From assembly GCA_014843695.1 (NCBI GenBank), contig CM026386.1:84123791-84187790 (forward strand): DNA of 64,000 nt, written 5' to 3'. Positions 1 to 12,158 of this stretch are shown one piece after another. Source of the stretch: Archivesica marissinica (Eukaryota; Mollusca; Bivalvia; Venerida; Vesicomyidae). The position numbers and the translations under genes were made by a program. Each line of letters begins with the position of its first letter. Position 1 is the stretch's first letter. Below the pieces are notes generated by a model. The model was not told where the DNA came from, did not search any database, and saw nothing but the letters and a program-made list of their open reading frames with translations.

Positions 1-2717
1 CTAGAAGACATCCCCAATCCCTGGTTCCGACAAGAACACGTCTTCAATTCCAGGTTCCCACTAGAAGACGTCCTCAATCCACGTTTCCCACTATGATACG
101 TCCTCAATCCCCGGTTCCCATTAGAAGAAGTCCTCATTCCCCGGTTCCCACGAGAAGACGTCCTCAATCCCCGGTTCCCACTAGAATACGTCCTTAATCC
201 CCGGTTCCCACTAGAAGACGTCCTTAATCCCCGGTTCCCACTAGAACACGTCCTCAATCCCTGGTTCCCACTAGAACACGTCCTCAATCCTTGGTTCCCA
301 CTAGAAAACGTCCTCAATCCCCGGTTCCCACTAGAAGTCGCCCTCAATCCACGGTTCCCACTAGAAGACATCCCCAATCCCTGGTTCCGACTAGAACACG
401 TCTTCAATTCCAGGTTCCCACTAGAAGACGTCCTCAATCCACGTTTCCCACTATGATACGTCATCAATCCCCGGTTCCCACTAGAAGACGTTCTCAATCC
501 CCGGTTACCACTAGAATACGTCCGCAATCCACGGTTTCCACTAGAATACGTCCGCAATCCACGTTTCCCACTATAATTCGTCCTCAATCTCTGGTTCCCA
601 CTAGAACACGTTCTCAATCCCCGGTTCCCATTAGAAGACGTCCCCACTCCACGGTTCCCACTAGAAGACGCCATCACTCCCCGGTTCCCACTAGAATACG
701 TCCTCAATTCACGGTTCCCACTAGAATACGTCCCCACTCCACGGTTCCCACTAGAATACGTCCCCACTCCACGGTTCCCACTAGAATACCTCCTCAATCC
801 CCGGTTCCCATTAGAAGACGTCCTCAATCCCCGGTTCCCATTAGAAGACGTCCTCAATCCCCGGTTCCCACTAGAATACGTCCTTAATCCCAGGTTCCCA
901 CTAGAATACCTCCTCAATCCCCGGTTCCCATTAGAAGACGTCCTCAATCCCCGGTTCCCACTAGAACACGTCCTTAATCCCAGGTTCCCACTAGAAGACG
1001 TCCTCAATTCCTGGTTCCAACAAGAACACGTCCTCATTCCCCGGTTCCCACTAGAACACGTCCTCAATCCCTGGTTCCCACTAGAAGACGTCATAAATCC
1101 CCGGTTCCCACTAGAACACGTCCTCAATCCCTGGTTCCCACTAGAACACGTCCTCAATCCTTGGTTCCCACTAGAACACGTCCTCAATCCCCGGTTCCCA
1201 CTAGAAGTCGTCCTCAATCCACGGTTCCCACTAGAAGACATCCTCAATCCCTGGTTCCCACTAGAACACGTCTTCAATTCCAGGTTCCCACTAGAAGACG
1301 TCCCCACTCCACGGTTCCCACTAGAATACGTCCTCAATCCCCGGTTCCTATTAGAAGACGTCCTCAATCCCCGGTTCCCACTAGAAGACGTCCTCAATCC
1401 ACGTTTCCCACTATGATATGTCATCAATCCCCGGTTCCCACTAGAAGACGTTCACAATCCCCGGTTCTCACTAGAATACGTCCGCAATCAACGGTTTCAT
1501 ACGTCCGCAATCAACGGTTTCCACTATAATACGTCCTCAATCTCTAGTTCTCACTAGAACACGTCCTCAATCCCCGGTTCACATTAGAAGACGTCCCCAC
1601 TCCACGGTTCCCACTAGAAGACGCCCTCACTCCCCGGTTCCCACTAGAATACGTCCTCAATCACCGGTTCCCACTATGATACGTCATCAATCCCCGGTTA
1701 CCACTAGAATACGTCCGCAATCAACGGTTTCCACTAGAATACGTCCGCAATCCACGTTTACCACTAGAATACGTCCGCAATCAACGGTTTCCACTATAAT
1801 ACGTCCTCAATGTCTAGTTCTCACTAGAACACGTCCTCAATCCCCGTTTCACATTAGAAGACGTCCCCACTCCACGGTTCCCACTAGAAGACGCCCTTAC
1901 TCCCCGGTTCCCACTAGAATACGTCCTCAATTCACGGTTCCTACTAGAATACGTCCCCACTCCACGGTTCCCACTAGAAGACGCCCTCACTCCCCGGTTC
2001 CCACTAGAAGACATCCCCAATCCCTGGTTCCGACTAGAACACGTCTTCAATTCCAGGTTCCCACTAGAAGACGTCCTCAATCCACGTTTCCCACTATGAT
2101 ACGTCATCAATCCCCGGTTCCCACTAGAAGACGTTCTCAATCCCCGGTTCCCACTAGAATACGTCCGCAATCCACGGTTTCCACTAGAATACGTCCGCTA
2201 TCCACGGTTTCCACTAGAATATGTTCGCAATCCACGTTTCCCACTATAATTCGTCCTCAATCTCTGTTTCCCACTAGAACACGTTCTCAATCCCCGGTTC
2301 CCACTAGAACACGTTCTCAATCCACGGTTCCCACTAGAAGACGCCATCACTCTCCGGTTCCCACTAGAATACGTCCTCAATTCACGGTTCCCACTAGAAT
2401 ACGTCCCCACTCCACGGTTCTCACTAGAATACCTCATCAATCCCCGGTTCCCATTAGAAGACGTCCTCAATCCCCGGTTCCCACTAGAATACGTCCTTAA
2501 TCCCCGGTTCCCACTAGAAGACGTCCTCAATCCCCGGTTCCCACTAGAACACGTCCTTAATCCCAGGTTCCCACTAGAAGACGTCCTCAATTCCTGGTTC
2601 CAACAAGAACACGTCCTCATTCCCCGGTTCCCACTAGAACACGTCATCAATCCCCGGTTCCCACTAGAAGACGTCATCGATCCCCCGTTCCCACTAGAAG
2701 ACGTCATCGATCCCCGA
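1..2717. repeat. 30-bp minisatellite array, about 90 copies
   Basis: The unit is 30 bp (consensus start CTAGAAGACGTCCTCAATCC, then CCGGTTCCCA) and fills the window from its first base to about 2717, so the array probably continues to the left. Copies differ by a few substitutions (AGA/ATA/ACA, CCC/TCC, CCGG/ACGG). Because 30 is divisible by 3 and the unit lacks stops in several frames, long open frames arise on both strands. The plus strand reads as a 10-residue repeat like VPTRRRPQSP and the minus strand as SSGNRGLRT-type repeats. A 7-bp loss near 1500 shifts the phase. Blocks of variants recur (for example from 361 and from 2004), showing higher-order structure. No start context, splice sites or unique flanking exon suggest a gene. 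Confidence 0.95.
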
Positions 2718-3134
2718 ATCGTTTTTCATCCACATAAATCAATATGTTTTTTTCTAGCCGATCAACATCTATTTGACCTCTTTAATGTACACTCCCTCTC
2801 CTAAATACCGTCCCATATTAGACGAGCTCCATATTTAACTCGACATCGGTATTAGCGCCCTGGGAACTTCAAGATACTCGGAAATGAGTTATTCGCGATA
2901 CGCACCGAGCTTCCGTCCACGGATTCTACTGCAGACTGGTTGCAAGGATATATAGTAGGACCACTCATTTCATGTTTACTGTTTCTCTAATCGGTTAACA
3001 ACGATACGATATCAGGGATTATAAGTGTAAGCTATTTAGGCACAACATGAAATGATACGTTAGAGATAACAGAAAAACATGACATGTTCATTATTAAGGT
3101 GTGACTTGACGCACATGGTGTGTAATATTGGCGC
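2718..3134. other. unique spacer, nothing recognised
   Basis: This is non-repetitive AT-rich DNA between the 30-bp and 42-bp arrays. I see no coding region, RNA gene or transposon end in it. Confidence 0.5.
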
Positions 3135-3180
3135 ATATATACACGCTGCATGATACTAGTCACGTATATAGAACTGCAAT
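3135..3180. repeat. single left-hand copy of the 42-bp satellite
   Basis: One unit containing CATGATACTAGTCACGTA lies directly left of the MITE. Its last 8 bases (ACTGCAAT, 3173-3180) are the target duplication of that element. It was therefore contiguous with the array at 4553-4858 before the insertion. Confidence 0.9.
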
Positions 3181-4552
3181 CAGGGCTGGGGTATTCGTAT
3201 TCAGTATTCGTATGCATCTGTATTCGAATACTGATTCTTCAGTATTCGTAAGTATTCAGTATTCATGACTTTTTTTGAATACAAGTATTCGTATTGTATT
3301 CGAATACATTTGAAATATCACTGTATTCATGAATACTTTTTGAATACTTTTTGAATACTTTTGCATGTTACTTTTTAAACATCATAATTAAGTCATCTAT
3401 GCAATAAAAAGTGACAATTAACAAAGTCTAATTTTAAAAGTATATATCACTAGAAAATTACTATTTTTATTATTGTAGATTAGCAGACACTATAAATTAA
3501 TCTATAATTTCTAAATAATTTTATTAGTACTATAAATAAATTGTTTAATTAATTGTCCTTGATAATTATTCTGTTAATATTTTAAAAGCAGGTGAGAAAA
3601 TTGTGAAATTAGCTCCATAACATTTTAATTACAGAATCAGTGATTTTAAACTTTGCTGAGGAAATCTTATGATTATCTCCATTGAATTATTATATTATAG
3701 GAGTTAATCTTAAATGTCAAACACTTTTTACAGCTAATATTCCTAAAAGGTATTAAAACATGAGTTCATCATAGGTGACCCTGGTCAATAAGTGAGCAGG
3801 TTTATGATAACACCTTCAATACTTATATAGCATAATTACTAAAGATCAGAGCAATATCCATTACCATGGTAAATGACTGATAGTTTAGTGCTTGCTTAGA
3901 AGTATAACATAATCTGATGTGCTTTGAAACATAATTTGTGCAATTGAACTAAAATACTATGAACTGAGCTAATCACAGGTGTGTGGCTTGACTTTTATTA
4001 TGTGCTTGCTATATTATTATGTGCTGAATTAGTTGTACTATGCTGTCTCTCACGATTAAACTTCTCTCATAATTGTGCTATAAATGTTTATTTGTTTTGT
4101 GATACTATTAAAACATGTTGAATAAATATACACCAATATTTTAAAACACTGATATATGTAAATGGTATAGGTTGGTTGTGAAGTAGTTTGAATCTTGCCC
4201 ATATCTGATTTCATGTACAGAAGATTATAAACTAAAATAAACATTGTATATATATATATGAGATGTTGTTATTTTAGTTTTTTTTCTTGCTTAGTCATAC
4301 ATATATAATATTCAAAGAGAATGTATTAAAAAGTATTTAAAAAAGTATTCGAAACATTACTAAAGTATTCGTATTCGTATTCAAATACATTTATAAAACA
4401 GAGTATTCGTATTCGTATTCGTATTCATACATGTCCAGAGTATTCGTATTCGTATTCATACATGTCCAGAGTATTCGTATTCGTATTCATACATGTCCAG
4501 AGTATTCGTATTCGTATTCAAATACTTTCCTAATGTATTCACCCCAGCCCTG
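3181..4552. mobile_element. non-autonomous hAT-like element (MITE) with 8-bp TSD
   Basis: The element is 1372 bp. Its ends are perfect 12-bp terminal inverted repeats, CAGGGCTGGGGT at 3181-3192 and the reverse complement at 4541-4552. They are followed by subterminal runs of TATTCG on the left and GTATTCGTATTC on the right, extending the pairing imperfectly. It is flanked by an exact 8-bp duplication, ACTGCAAT, at 3173-3180 and 4553-4560. CAGGG-type ends, 8-bp target duplications and subterminal repeats are hAT superfamily hallmarks. The inside is AT-rich with no transposase, so it would need an enzyme in trans. Confidence 0.9.
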
Positions 4553-4858
4553 ACTGCAATATACACGCTGCATGATACTAGTCACGTATTTAGAACTACA
4601 ATATACAAGCTGCATGATACTAGTCACGTATTTAGAACTACAATATACACGCTGCATGATACTAGTCACGTATTTAGAACTACAATATACACGCTGCATG
4701 ATACTAGTCACGTATTTAGAACTACAATATACACGCTGCATGATACTAGTCACGTATTTAGAACTACAATATACACGCTGCATGATACTAGTCACGTATT
4801 TAGAACTACAACATACACGCTGCATGATACTAGTCACGTATTTAGAATTGCAAGATAC
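4553..4858. repeat. 42-bp satellite, 7 copies
   Basis: The core CATGATACTAGTCACGTA recurs every 42 bp at 4571, 4613, 4655, 4697, 4739, 4781 and 4823. The copies are nearly identical, which implies recent expansion or homogenisation. The 14-codon period leaves several frames open, but this is not a gene. The array starts exactly at the right target duplication of the MITE. Confidence 0.95.
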
Positions 4859-4949
4859 AAAACACCATCACAAAATACCAGATAGAAGCTACATGTCACA
4901 AGCTATAAGATTACACATTACAAGACACAAGTTACACATTACAACTTTA

Positions 4950-5110
4950 TGATTCAAAATGGGTGCCTGAAGCCAAGAAAGTGAAACTCAAGAAAAGGGA
5001 TAGAAAGTACGACTTAAATTATGAAGTATTTTTCCATCAACGTCACAGGATGATTATAAATGGCTGTTTCATAATAACGAGAAACATGTTATGTTCTGTA
5101 AGTACCGTCA
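4950..5110 (+). pseudogene. possible zinc-finger/hAT-type transposase N-terminal scrap
   Basis: Two short plus-strand reading segments joined by a frame change give a lysine-rich stretch, then a tract with a YKWLFHNNEKHVMFCKY core. That arrangement (K-rich tail, aromatic W-L block, then a CK-Y/C finger start) resembles the N-terminus of ZNF862-like, hAT-derived proteins. Only about 50 residues can be read, with one frameshift and only one of the expected finger cysteines. The reading is by eye, and a chance match is possible. Confidence 0.3.
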
Positions 5111-5132
5111 GAAATACCCACATACAATGTTA

Positions 5133-7240
5133 ATCAATTCAATTCAGTTCAACTTGTTTATTGCATAAAGCATATACATGCTAAGAGCAAAGCATAATTA
5201 TGCATAATTACATACATAGTAAATACATACAATTTTACAGAAGAGTTATTCAAGTGTAAATGGAAAAAGAAACTAAATGTCTGACTGTTTATTACGTTTG
5301 TTGTGTTCGCATTATGTCTGCTGAATAAATAAATTTTGCTAAGTTGCCTAATGACGTTTCCGATGTTTGATTCATTAATGTTATGTATTTATTAGATGTT
5401 GGCCATTTGCAAAAATAAGGCTTGAAATATTGTGATCTTAACTGTCTATATTTGGGACAAACTAAGATAAAATGGTATTCTGATTCTACTTGGTTCATAT
5501 TACAATTTAAACATTTCCTATTGTTTCTATCTATATTTAAATATCTTCCTGTTTCGATGGCTAATTTGTGTGAACTTATTCTGAGTCTAGTAAGGGCATA
5601 TCTATATTTATTTTCAACTATACTGTCTAGATAGTGTTCCAGTCCGAAGGTGTGCTTAATTGAACTATAATTTACCAATTTCCGAGTGTTGCTGATGCTG
5701 GCATACCAACTTTGTTTATACATATCTAAAATTCTTTGTCTTATAGGGGCTATGTGTACATGTACCGTGTTTTGATTTTCCCATATATCGGACATGCCGA
5801 TGTTATTTAATAATGTTTTTATATTTGAAGCCCAGTTGTTTTTATTTTGAGAATGTTCATTTTCGGTATCTTGTATAAGCATTTTGTATATTTGCTTTGT
5901 TAGCGAATTTTCATTACTGTTTATAACCTTGATCCAGTATTTGATCATTATTATTTGTCTACAGGTATGTAACGGTGTTCTACCTAATTCCCCATATAAT
6001 CCGTCAATACACGTGGATGTTTTTACGCCCAATATCTTACGACAAAACTTTGAATGTATACGTTCTACTTCAATAGCTTCATGGTTCCCCCATACCTCCG
6101 CGCAATAGTGTTGCGCTATTTTCTTTTTCGTTCTGTTCCAGTTTCCGTTTTTGAAAAAGTACACTCCTAGATATTTAAAAGATGTGACTATCTCAGTGTT
6201 ATTCAGTTTAAAATTATATGTTGAGTGTCTACCATTTTCAAATATCATGACCTTAGTTTTTGCGGTATTAATTGTTAGTCTCCATATTCTGCAATACTGA
6301 TCGATATCATCCAACATTAACTGTAAAGCTTCCGGTTTATAGGCAAATAATACGGCGTCGTCGGCAAAAAGCAATATAAACAATTTTAATTCCTAATATG
6401 TGAAAATCCCAGGCATGTCACTATTTATGCTTTGTACAATATCATTCATAAAGAGTAGAAATAGTAAACTGGATGCCGAATCTCCTTGTAATACTCCCGT
6501 TAGTGAGTCGAAACTGTCCGAAAACTGTGCTTTATAGCGTATACTTGCTTTTACTACACTGCACATGGCTTTTATAGCATTTACGGTCTTTGAACTTAGG
6601 TTTTCGTTTATAAGTTTTTGAAATAACATGTTCCTATCCAGATTATCATATGCACGTTCGTAGTCCAAGAACGCGCAGTATACCTTTTGTTTTTCATTTA
6701 GCAATTTAGCTATGATCGAGTGAAATATGAATATACAGTCTGTTGTTGACCTGCCCTTTTGAAAACCAAATTGATTAGGGTTAATTGTATTATTTTCATC
6801 TGCCCATTTACTTAATCGATTGTTAAGGATATGCGAGTATATTTTCCCCATTACATCTGTGAGGGTGATTCCTCTATAGTTATTAGATTTATTAACATCT
6901 CCTTTTTTATAAATTGGTATTATAATACCCTCAGTCCAAGATGCTGGATATTCACCATATTATATAATTTTATCATAAATGGTGCAATGATATCGATTGT
7001 GTTTTTAAATACCTCTGCTATCAAGTTGTCGCTACCTGGACTTTTGTTATTATTAAGAGAGGTTATTGCCTTTCTAAGTTCATTTTCTGTAATTGGCGTG
7101 TCTAATTGGTCATTGTGTAATTCGGGTATTTCCGGTTCATCGGGTAGCTTGTTTGGCTTATTGCCGTATACTCCTTTAAAATGTGTATAAAAATCGTTTA
7201 CATTTAGCGTTTCACTTTTCGGGACAGACTTTTTGTAATA
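5133..7240 (-). mobile_element. 5'-truncated non-LTR retrotransposon (LINE), minus strand
   Basis: On the minus strand this reads RT, C-terminal domain, a 3' UTR, then GCAATAAACAAGTTGAACTG followed by short TTGAA-like repeats at about 5133-5165. An AATAAA plus a simple-repeat tail is how several CR1/Jockey-group LINEs end. The 5' side stops at about 7240, next to an (ATT)n run at 7237-7257. The endonuclease and ORF1 are missing, the usual result of incomplete reverse transcription. I cannot assign the clade with confidence. Confidence 0.85.
5292..7235 (-). pseudogene. LINE ORF2 remnant: reverse transcriptase and C-terminal zinc finger
   Basis: The minus strand carries recognisable RT blocks. 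These are a KSPGSD-type motif near 7050, IPIYKKGD and NYRGITL near 6880-6910, a DYERAYDN motif (motif A) near 6650, GVLQGDS (motif B) near 6495, and FADD, the catalytic YADD box, near 6365. A CX2C..HX4C finger (CLNC...HFILVC) lies near 5500, as in zf-RVT tails. An in-frame TAG at 6393-6395 separates motifs B and C, and a frame change near 6960 breaks the N-terminal part. Motif B has S-A where most enzymes have S-P. The protein is inactive as it stands. Confidence 0.88.
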
Positions 7241-7266
7241 ATAATAATAATAATAAGAAAATGGTA

Positions 7267-7594
7267 TTTGTTAGTTCTTCTGAAAACTGTCAGTGACATA
7301 TGTGAAAACTGTCAGTAACATATGTGAACACTGTCAGTAACATATGTGAAAACTGCCAGTGACATATGTGAAAACTGCCAGTAACATATGTGAAAACTGT
7401 CAGTAACATATGTGAAAACTGTCAGTGACATATGTGAAAACTGTCAGTAACATATGTGAAAACTGTCAGTAACATATGTGAAAACTGTCAGTAACATATG
7501 TGAAAACTGCCAGTGACATATGTGAAAACTGTCAGTAACATATGTGAAAACTGTCAGTAACATATGTGAAAACTGCCAGTGACATATGTGAAAA
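7267..7594. repeat. 22-bp tandem array, about 15 copies
   Basis: The unit GTGAAAACTGTCAGTAACAT plus AT repeats every 22 bp. Copies alternate between CTGTCAGTAAC, CTGTCAGTGAC and CTGCCAGTGAC. The array sits a few bases outside the truncated 5' side of the LINE. Confidence 0.93.
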
Positions 7595-8129
7595 CATACT
7601 TGCTTAAATTTGAAAAAAGAGGTGACAAATGTGTTCCTGAGTGTTCCTAGTTCGATGTAGGGACTACAAGAACTAGACAATATTTGTTTTTCTGTTTTAT
7701 TCGACGCACATTTTCTCTACCAACAAATGGTCGACACGAATCCAAGGGAAGTAACTATTGTAGACTGTAAAGAACGACTAAATTTCTAGCGAATAATTTT
7801 TCTCCACAACAAATGTGAAGAAAAACAAATGGTTGCAAATGTGAAAAAAATATGTCATAAATGTGAAATAGTTGTTTGCTAAAATATAAAGATTTTATAA
7901 ACGTACCTCCATGTTATTCAAGAGATTTCAATCCATGATGTTGCTAATTCAACGAAGAAATTATAAATTGCGAGCGCACACCATCATTTATTGAATGATA
8001 CAAATTGGGACTACCTGGGATTAGAATATCGGATTATGCTGAAATATACTAGACGAACGTGAATATAGAGTAAATATTGGATATAATTGTTGTAATAACT
8101 ATTGATAAAAGTATAGAACAGTGATTTGG
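7595..8129. other. unique AT-rich stretch, nothing recognised
   Basis: No gene or repeat is recognised. The last part may be the 5' UTR of the decayed LINE that follows. Confidence 0.4.
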
Positions 8130-9160
8130 ATTTCACAAATGGATACTACTAGTGAAAATCGTGAAAAAGTAAATGTTAAAAACTTAGGTCAAAAACCAGG
8201 ACAAAATGTGATGGACAAAATGACAATATTATAAGTGCACCATTAGTATTTCTACAAGAAAATAATTTGTTTGGCCACCCAAAGTCAAACAAGGATTATA
8301 TAAAGCATGAAGAGATGCATAGGGCGGTCGGGCAAGTAATTCAACCACGCATATAACATCCCTCCAAAGAGTAAACAGTTTATGGAGAATTTATGTTGGC
8401 AATTTAAACGACAAAGCCGCACTGCACTCATAGTCAATGGGTAACCCTAAGGGGGAGAACCATTTCTGTCCTGCAGACTAACCATTTTTACCTGGACTAC
8501 GAGATATACGTATCCAAAATATACCACTCTCAGCCGACGACGGTATCATCAACAGGATTCCAGTGTTAAAGGGAATAGATATTAGATCATGTATACGAGA
8601 GAAACTATGTATTGATGACCGGCTCACTAACTGTCTAAGTCTACCATGAAGGAGCTTCTCGGTTGGTTTATGGAGTTTGGTAACTTCAATGCCAAAGTCA
8701 TACATAAAGGACAAGTGAACCAGTCATTGAAATGTACCAAATGCCTTGAAATCGATCGTACGATACATAACTATATAAAAGAGTGGAAGTGTACTGAGTG
8801 TCTGAAGGTAGGGTATAAGTAAGGTGAATGTGGCTTATCGAGCTATGAGCATGAGTCAGATGCTGAGTCAAACACCGGGCCAGTGACCCAAATGTCGGAG
8901 GATGAGAAGGACAACACACAGTACGCTGACGCTCTTGACGAGAGCCAGATATCTTCAAAATCGTATTCGCAATCCAAACCTGGTGGAAAAGCGCCCCTCA
9001 ACGCGCCCCAATCAGGCAATAAAAACGTAACAAAATGAAAAGAAAACCAAAACTTCAAGCAGGTCAAAATAGGGCCAATCGCAAATAGACATATACTTTA
9101 ATACAGACAATATAAACAAAGACGAGACACCAAATAAACACAAACCGGCATCAGTAGTGA
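8130..9160 (+). pseudogene. remnant of LINE ORF1 (gag-like, zinc-knuckle protein)
   Basis: Reading begins at ATG 8141 and moves through all three plus frames. A segment near 8480-8640 reads like the RNA-binding part of mollusc LINE ORF1 proteins (FLPGLRDIRIQNIPLSADD core). A segment near 8710-8830 carries paired CX2C knuckle remnants (CTKC, then CTEC), and an acidic/serine-rich tail follows. Stops and frame changes occur throughout. It lies just upstream of an L1-like ORF2 in the same orientation, so both probably belong to one insertion. Confidence 0.6.
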
Positions 9161-9189
9161 GGTCAATGCCTACACCGGCGGAGGAACTT

Positions 9190-11095
9190 CGTGAACACAA
9201 GAAAACGTTGTGCACTCAAGCTGATTAGCCCTATATTCAGTATGACAGATATTAAAAGTGAATTATGCGATACTGGGAAGTTATACGGACACATGGCAAA
9301 GAATAATGATTTTATGCACAGACGATCGGTTTTATTTCTACAATCTGTGAACTATGAACTAATAGATTCTTGTGTATACGCAAATGGGCGATACGTACTT
9401 AATACGTATACTATTCTCAACATTTATGCAAACAATGATAAAACACTGTGAACCCATTTTTTTATAATATAGATAAACTACTGAGTGAAAATGCACAAGG
9501 ATATATGATAACTGGTGGCGATATGAACGATATCGTTAATTGTTAAATCAAACGAACTAAAATACGTTTACTTTTTAATGATAGTAAAAAAGTAATATAC
9601 ATGGAGAAGACGGAACGGTTCCGTAAATAGCACGATTGATTATTTGTTGATTGGGGGAAATATGCCTCTTACTTTAAGTGCCCATATAAGACCAGCGTGC
9701 ATCAAATTTACAGACCATCAAGCAATATCATTAAAGGTTTTTGGAAACTGAATACAATTTACCTCTGTGACAATACTTTTAAAACATTAATAGAAATTCA
9801 ATAAAGAAAAGTGAAAACAAATATAAACAAAAGGTGTCCAAAACTGATCTTTGGGAATTTTGTAAAATAAAATAAAAAGTATCAATTCAATATTCAAAAA
9901 CAAAAGCAAAGGAAAGGAGAAATAAAATAAATGACTTAGAAAAAACACTTAAAACATTACTAGAGAGAAATGATGCTGAATATGATTCTGCTAGATTAGA
10001 AATTGAAAACTTAGAATCTAAAATAGACGAATTATATGAAGTTAAAGCTAAAGGAGCCCAGATAATATCCCGAATATATGTTATCGAACAAGGAGAAAAT
10101 CTTGAACACAAAATACTTCCTAAACCTAGAAAAATCAAGGAAAACATGAAAATCAATACACTCACTTAACATAAATAATGAAATAGTTACAGATGAAACC
10201 TCGTTTTTGAATGACGGTTAACTTTTACAGAAAATTATATACATCGAATAAAATTGACACAGACTAATTTGAATCATATCTAGAAATACTGAAGAATGTT
10301 CATTACTAAATTGGAGTTCAAAATTAACAGAATGTCAAAACCTAATAGACACTTGATTTTTTTAGTCGTACCAAAAGAAATCATAACAGATATAAACGCA
10401 ATGATATTAAGGTTCCTTTGGAATAAAAAAGGAAAATGGATTAAACGAACAACATTAATTGGTGATAAAATAAATGGTGACATAAATATGATAGATATTG
10501 ATTCATATATCACTGCAATAAAACGTAAGTGAATAAAAAGTTAAACAGATAAATTCGATGCAAACTGGAAAGTAATACCAAACTATTCATTAAAAGATTT
10601 TGGCAACGATGTTCTTATTTTTTACAGTAATTTGAATAGAGTCAAACATAAATACTTTTGAGGCAAGTGATATGGGAAAACATGTTCATAAAAATAAATA
10701 ATAAATGTCTGTTTTTCAATAACTGGATAGATTCGAACATTAGTTTTTATTATATTTATATTTATTTTTATATTATTTGTCAATGACATTTTAAGCACAA
10801 ACGGGGAAATTGATCAGAATACAATTTTAGAAAAAACGTATAGATAAAGGAAACTGCTTAGCAGAACTGTAGCAACTAGTTAAAGCAATATCGAAGTCAT
10901 GGAAAGAGGCAATGAAATCTGAATTAGCTAATAGAACGAAAGTTAAAACTAGTCCAATTTTAGAAATCGATGGAAAATCGCTAGAAATATTTGATATTAG
11001 GCGATTCATAAAAGTTTAATTAACGAAATGTATACCGCTCTGTATCAAACACACCAGTATGAACTATTTGGCAGTCTTCACTACGGAGTTATAGA
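9190..11095 (+). pseudogene. decayed L1-like LINE ORF2 with RT core deleted
   Basis: Plus-strand fragments in changing frames match an L1-type ORF2 in order. APE endonuclease pieces appear at 9385-9545 (YVLNTYTILNIYANND, then MITGGDMND) and near 9640-9745 (STIDYLL, then FTDHQAISLK). The linker before RT is near 10105-10190 (YFLNLEKS). The sequence then jumps to the L1-type C-terminal region at 10296-10535 (VPKEIITDINAMILRFLW, then NMIDIDSYITAIK) and continues to about 11080. The whole RT palm, including YADD, is missing between about 10270 and 10300. This is an old, dead copy. Confidence 0.72.
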
Positions 11096-11139
11096 TAGAT
11101 AGGTCGTGAAGAGCCGTAACTATTGTTGCTAGAACGTGT

Positions 11140-11311
11140 GACTTGTATTATATATATATGTAAAATGAATCGAGCAATAAAATACGATTAAATTATATAT
11201 AAAAAGTGACCTAATTATACATAGAGAGTGATCTAATTATGTATAGAGAGTGACCTAATTATATATATATATATATAGAGTGACCTAATTATGTATAGAT
11301 AGTGACCTAAT

Positions 11312-11343
<32 letters not shown>

Positions 11344-11375
11344 ATATATATATAGTGACCTAATTATGTATGAAT
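11140..11375. repeat. AT microsatellite mixed with GTGACCTAATTAT repeats
   Basis: Five to six imperfect copies of GTGACCTAATTAT alternate with (TA)n runs; the longest runs lie near 11308-11354. This is low-complexity DNA just after the LINE remnant. Confidence 0.85.
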
Positions 11376-11599
11376 TAATCATCTTAAGGGCCCTCTAAAT
11401 ATATTTGCTTCTTGTAAATTATAACAGTTTCACTCATATAATATTCGTTACATTTCATTTTATTTTGCTGTACAACTACAGAAAGGAAATTAGACAACTC
11501 TCTTAACATTTTATGTTATAAATCAATTATTTAACAAATTTAATTCATACAAATATTGTTTTGGATACTCTAAATTCCTAATTGTGATACATATTTTGG

Positions 11600-11722
11600 G
11601 TACTCCGGTTTCCTCCCACATGAATGACCACATATACGCTTTCATCCGAGCGAGAGTGATTAAAATAAGTTGTTAAAACTTGCTTCGCAATCGTTGTAAA
11701 ATAAATAAAGTATAAAATAAAC
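11600..11722 (+). mobile_element. SINE-B tail fragment
   Basis: The stretch containing GAGAGTGATTAAAATAAG and CTTGCTTCGCAATCG, ending in AAATAAATAAA, matches the 3' part of the tRNA-derived SINE-B at 54846-55070. The tRNA-like head is absent. Confidence 0.6.
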
Positions 11723-11937
11723 ATATTTTGCGGACGTATACTCTAGGATCTGGCTCTATTACAATTTCCAAAGCAAACAAATATATAGTAAACACAACTA
11801 TATTTTGAAAATGTCAGCTGAAAGGAAGTACTTAATGAGAATAAATGGCCATACTGAAACTCACTATTCTTAAAGGAGGATAGGAATTCTTAATGCGTTT
11901 CCTCTCCTCACCTCACCATATGCTATCACTGTGCGTG

Positions 11938-12158
11938 TGTTTTACGTTTATGTATCGTCGCTACCGGCTGCTCATATGAGCAGCCGAGATTAGACTGGCG
12001 AGATTAGACATTTTAGATTTTTGGAGGATAGTGCAATGATACAGACAGATACCCATTCCAGAGTCTCCTCTGGTTCTTTTACGTGCACGCTGACACGAGA
12101 CCTCGGTTTAACGTCCCATCTGAAAGACTGATAATTTTATTAGGGTCAGACGGGGGAT
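11938..12158 (-). mobile_element. SINE-A copy, head-truncated
   Basis: This shares the SINE-A body in the same order as the other copies: TTTACGTTTATGTATCGTCG tail, TTTTGGAGGATAGTGCAATG, CCAGAGTCTCCTCTGGTTC and GACACGAGACCTCGG. It stops at CAGACGGGGGAT, before the B box, so the tRNA-like promoter is gone. A small rearrangement near 11985 duplicates GAGATTAGAC. Confidence 0.85.

Noticed and set aside
291..2707. Arg/Pro/Ser-rich repeat protein from the 30-bp array
   Set aside because: Overlapping open frames exist on the opposite strand, and starts occur only where a variant creates ATG or GTG. It fits a minisatellite.
4553..4858. CRISPR array
   Set aside because: Units are contiguous with no unique spacers, there are no cas genes, and the genome is eukaryotic. 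The same reasoning excludes all the other arrays.
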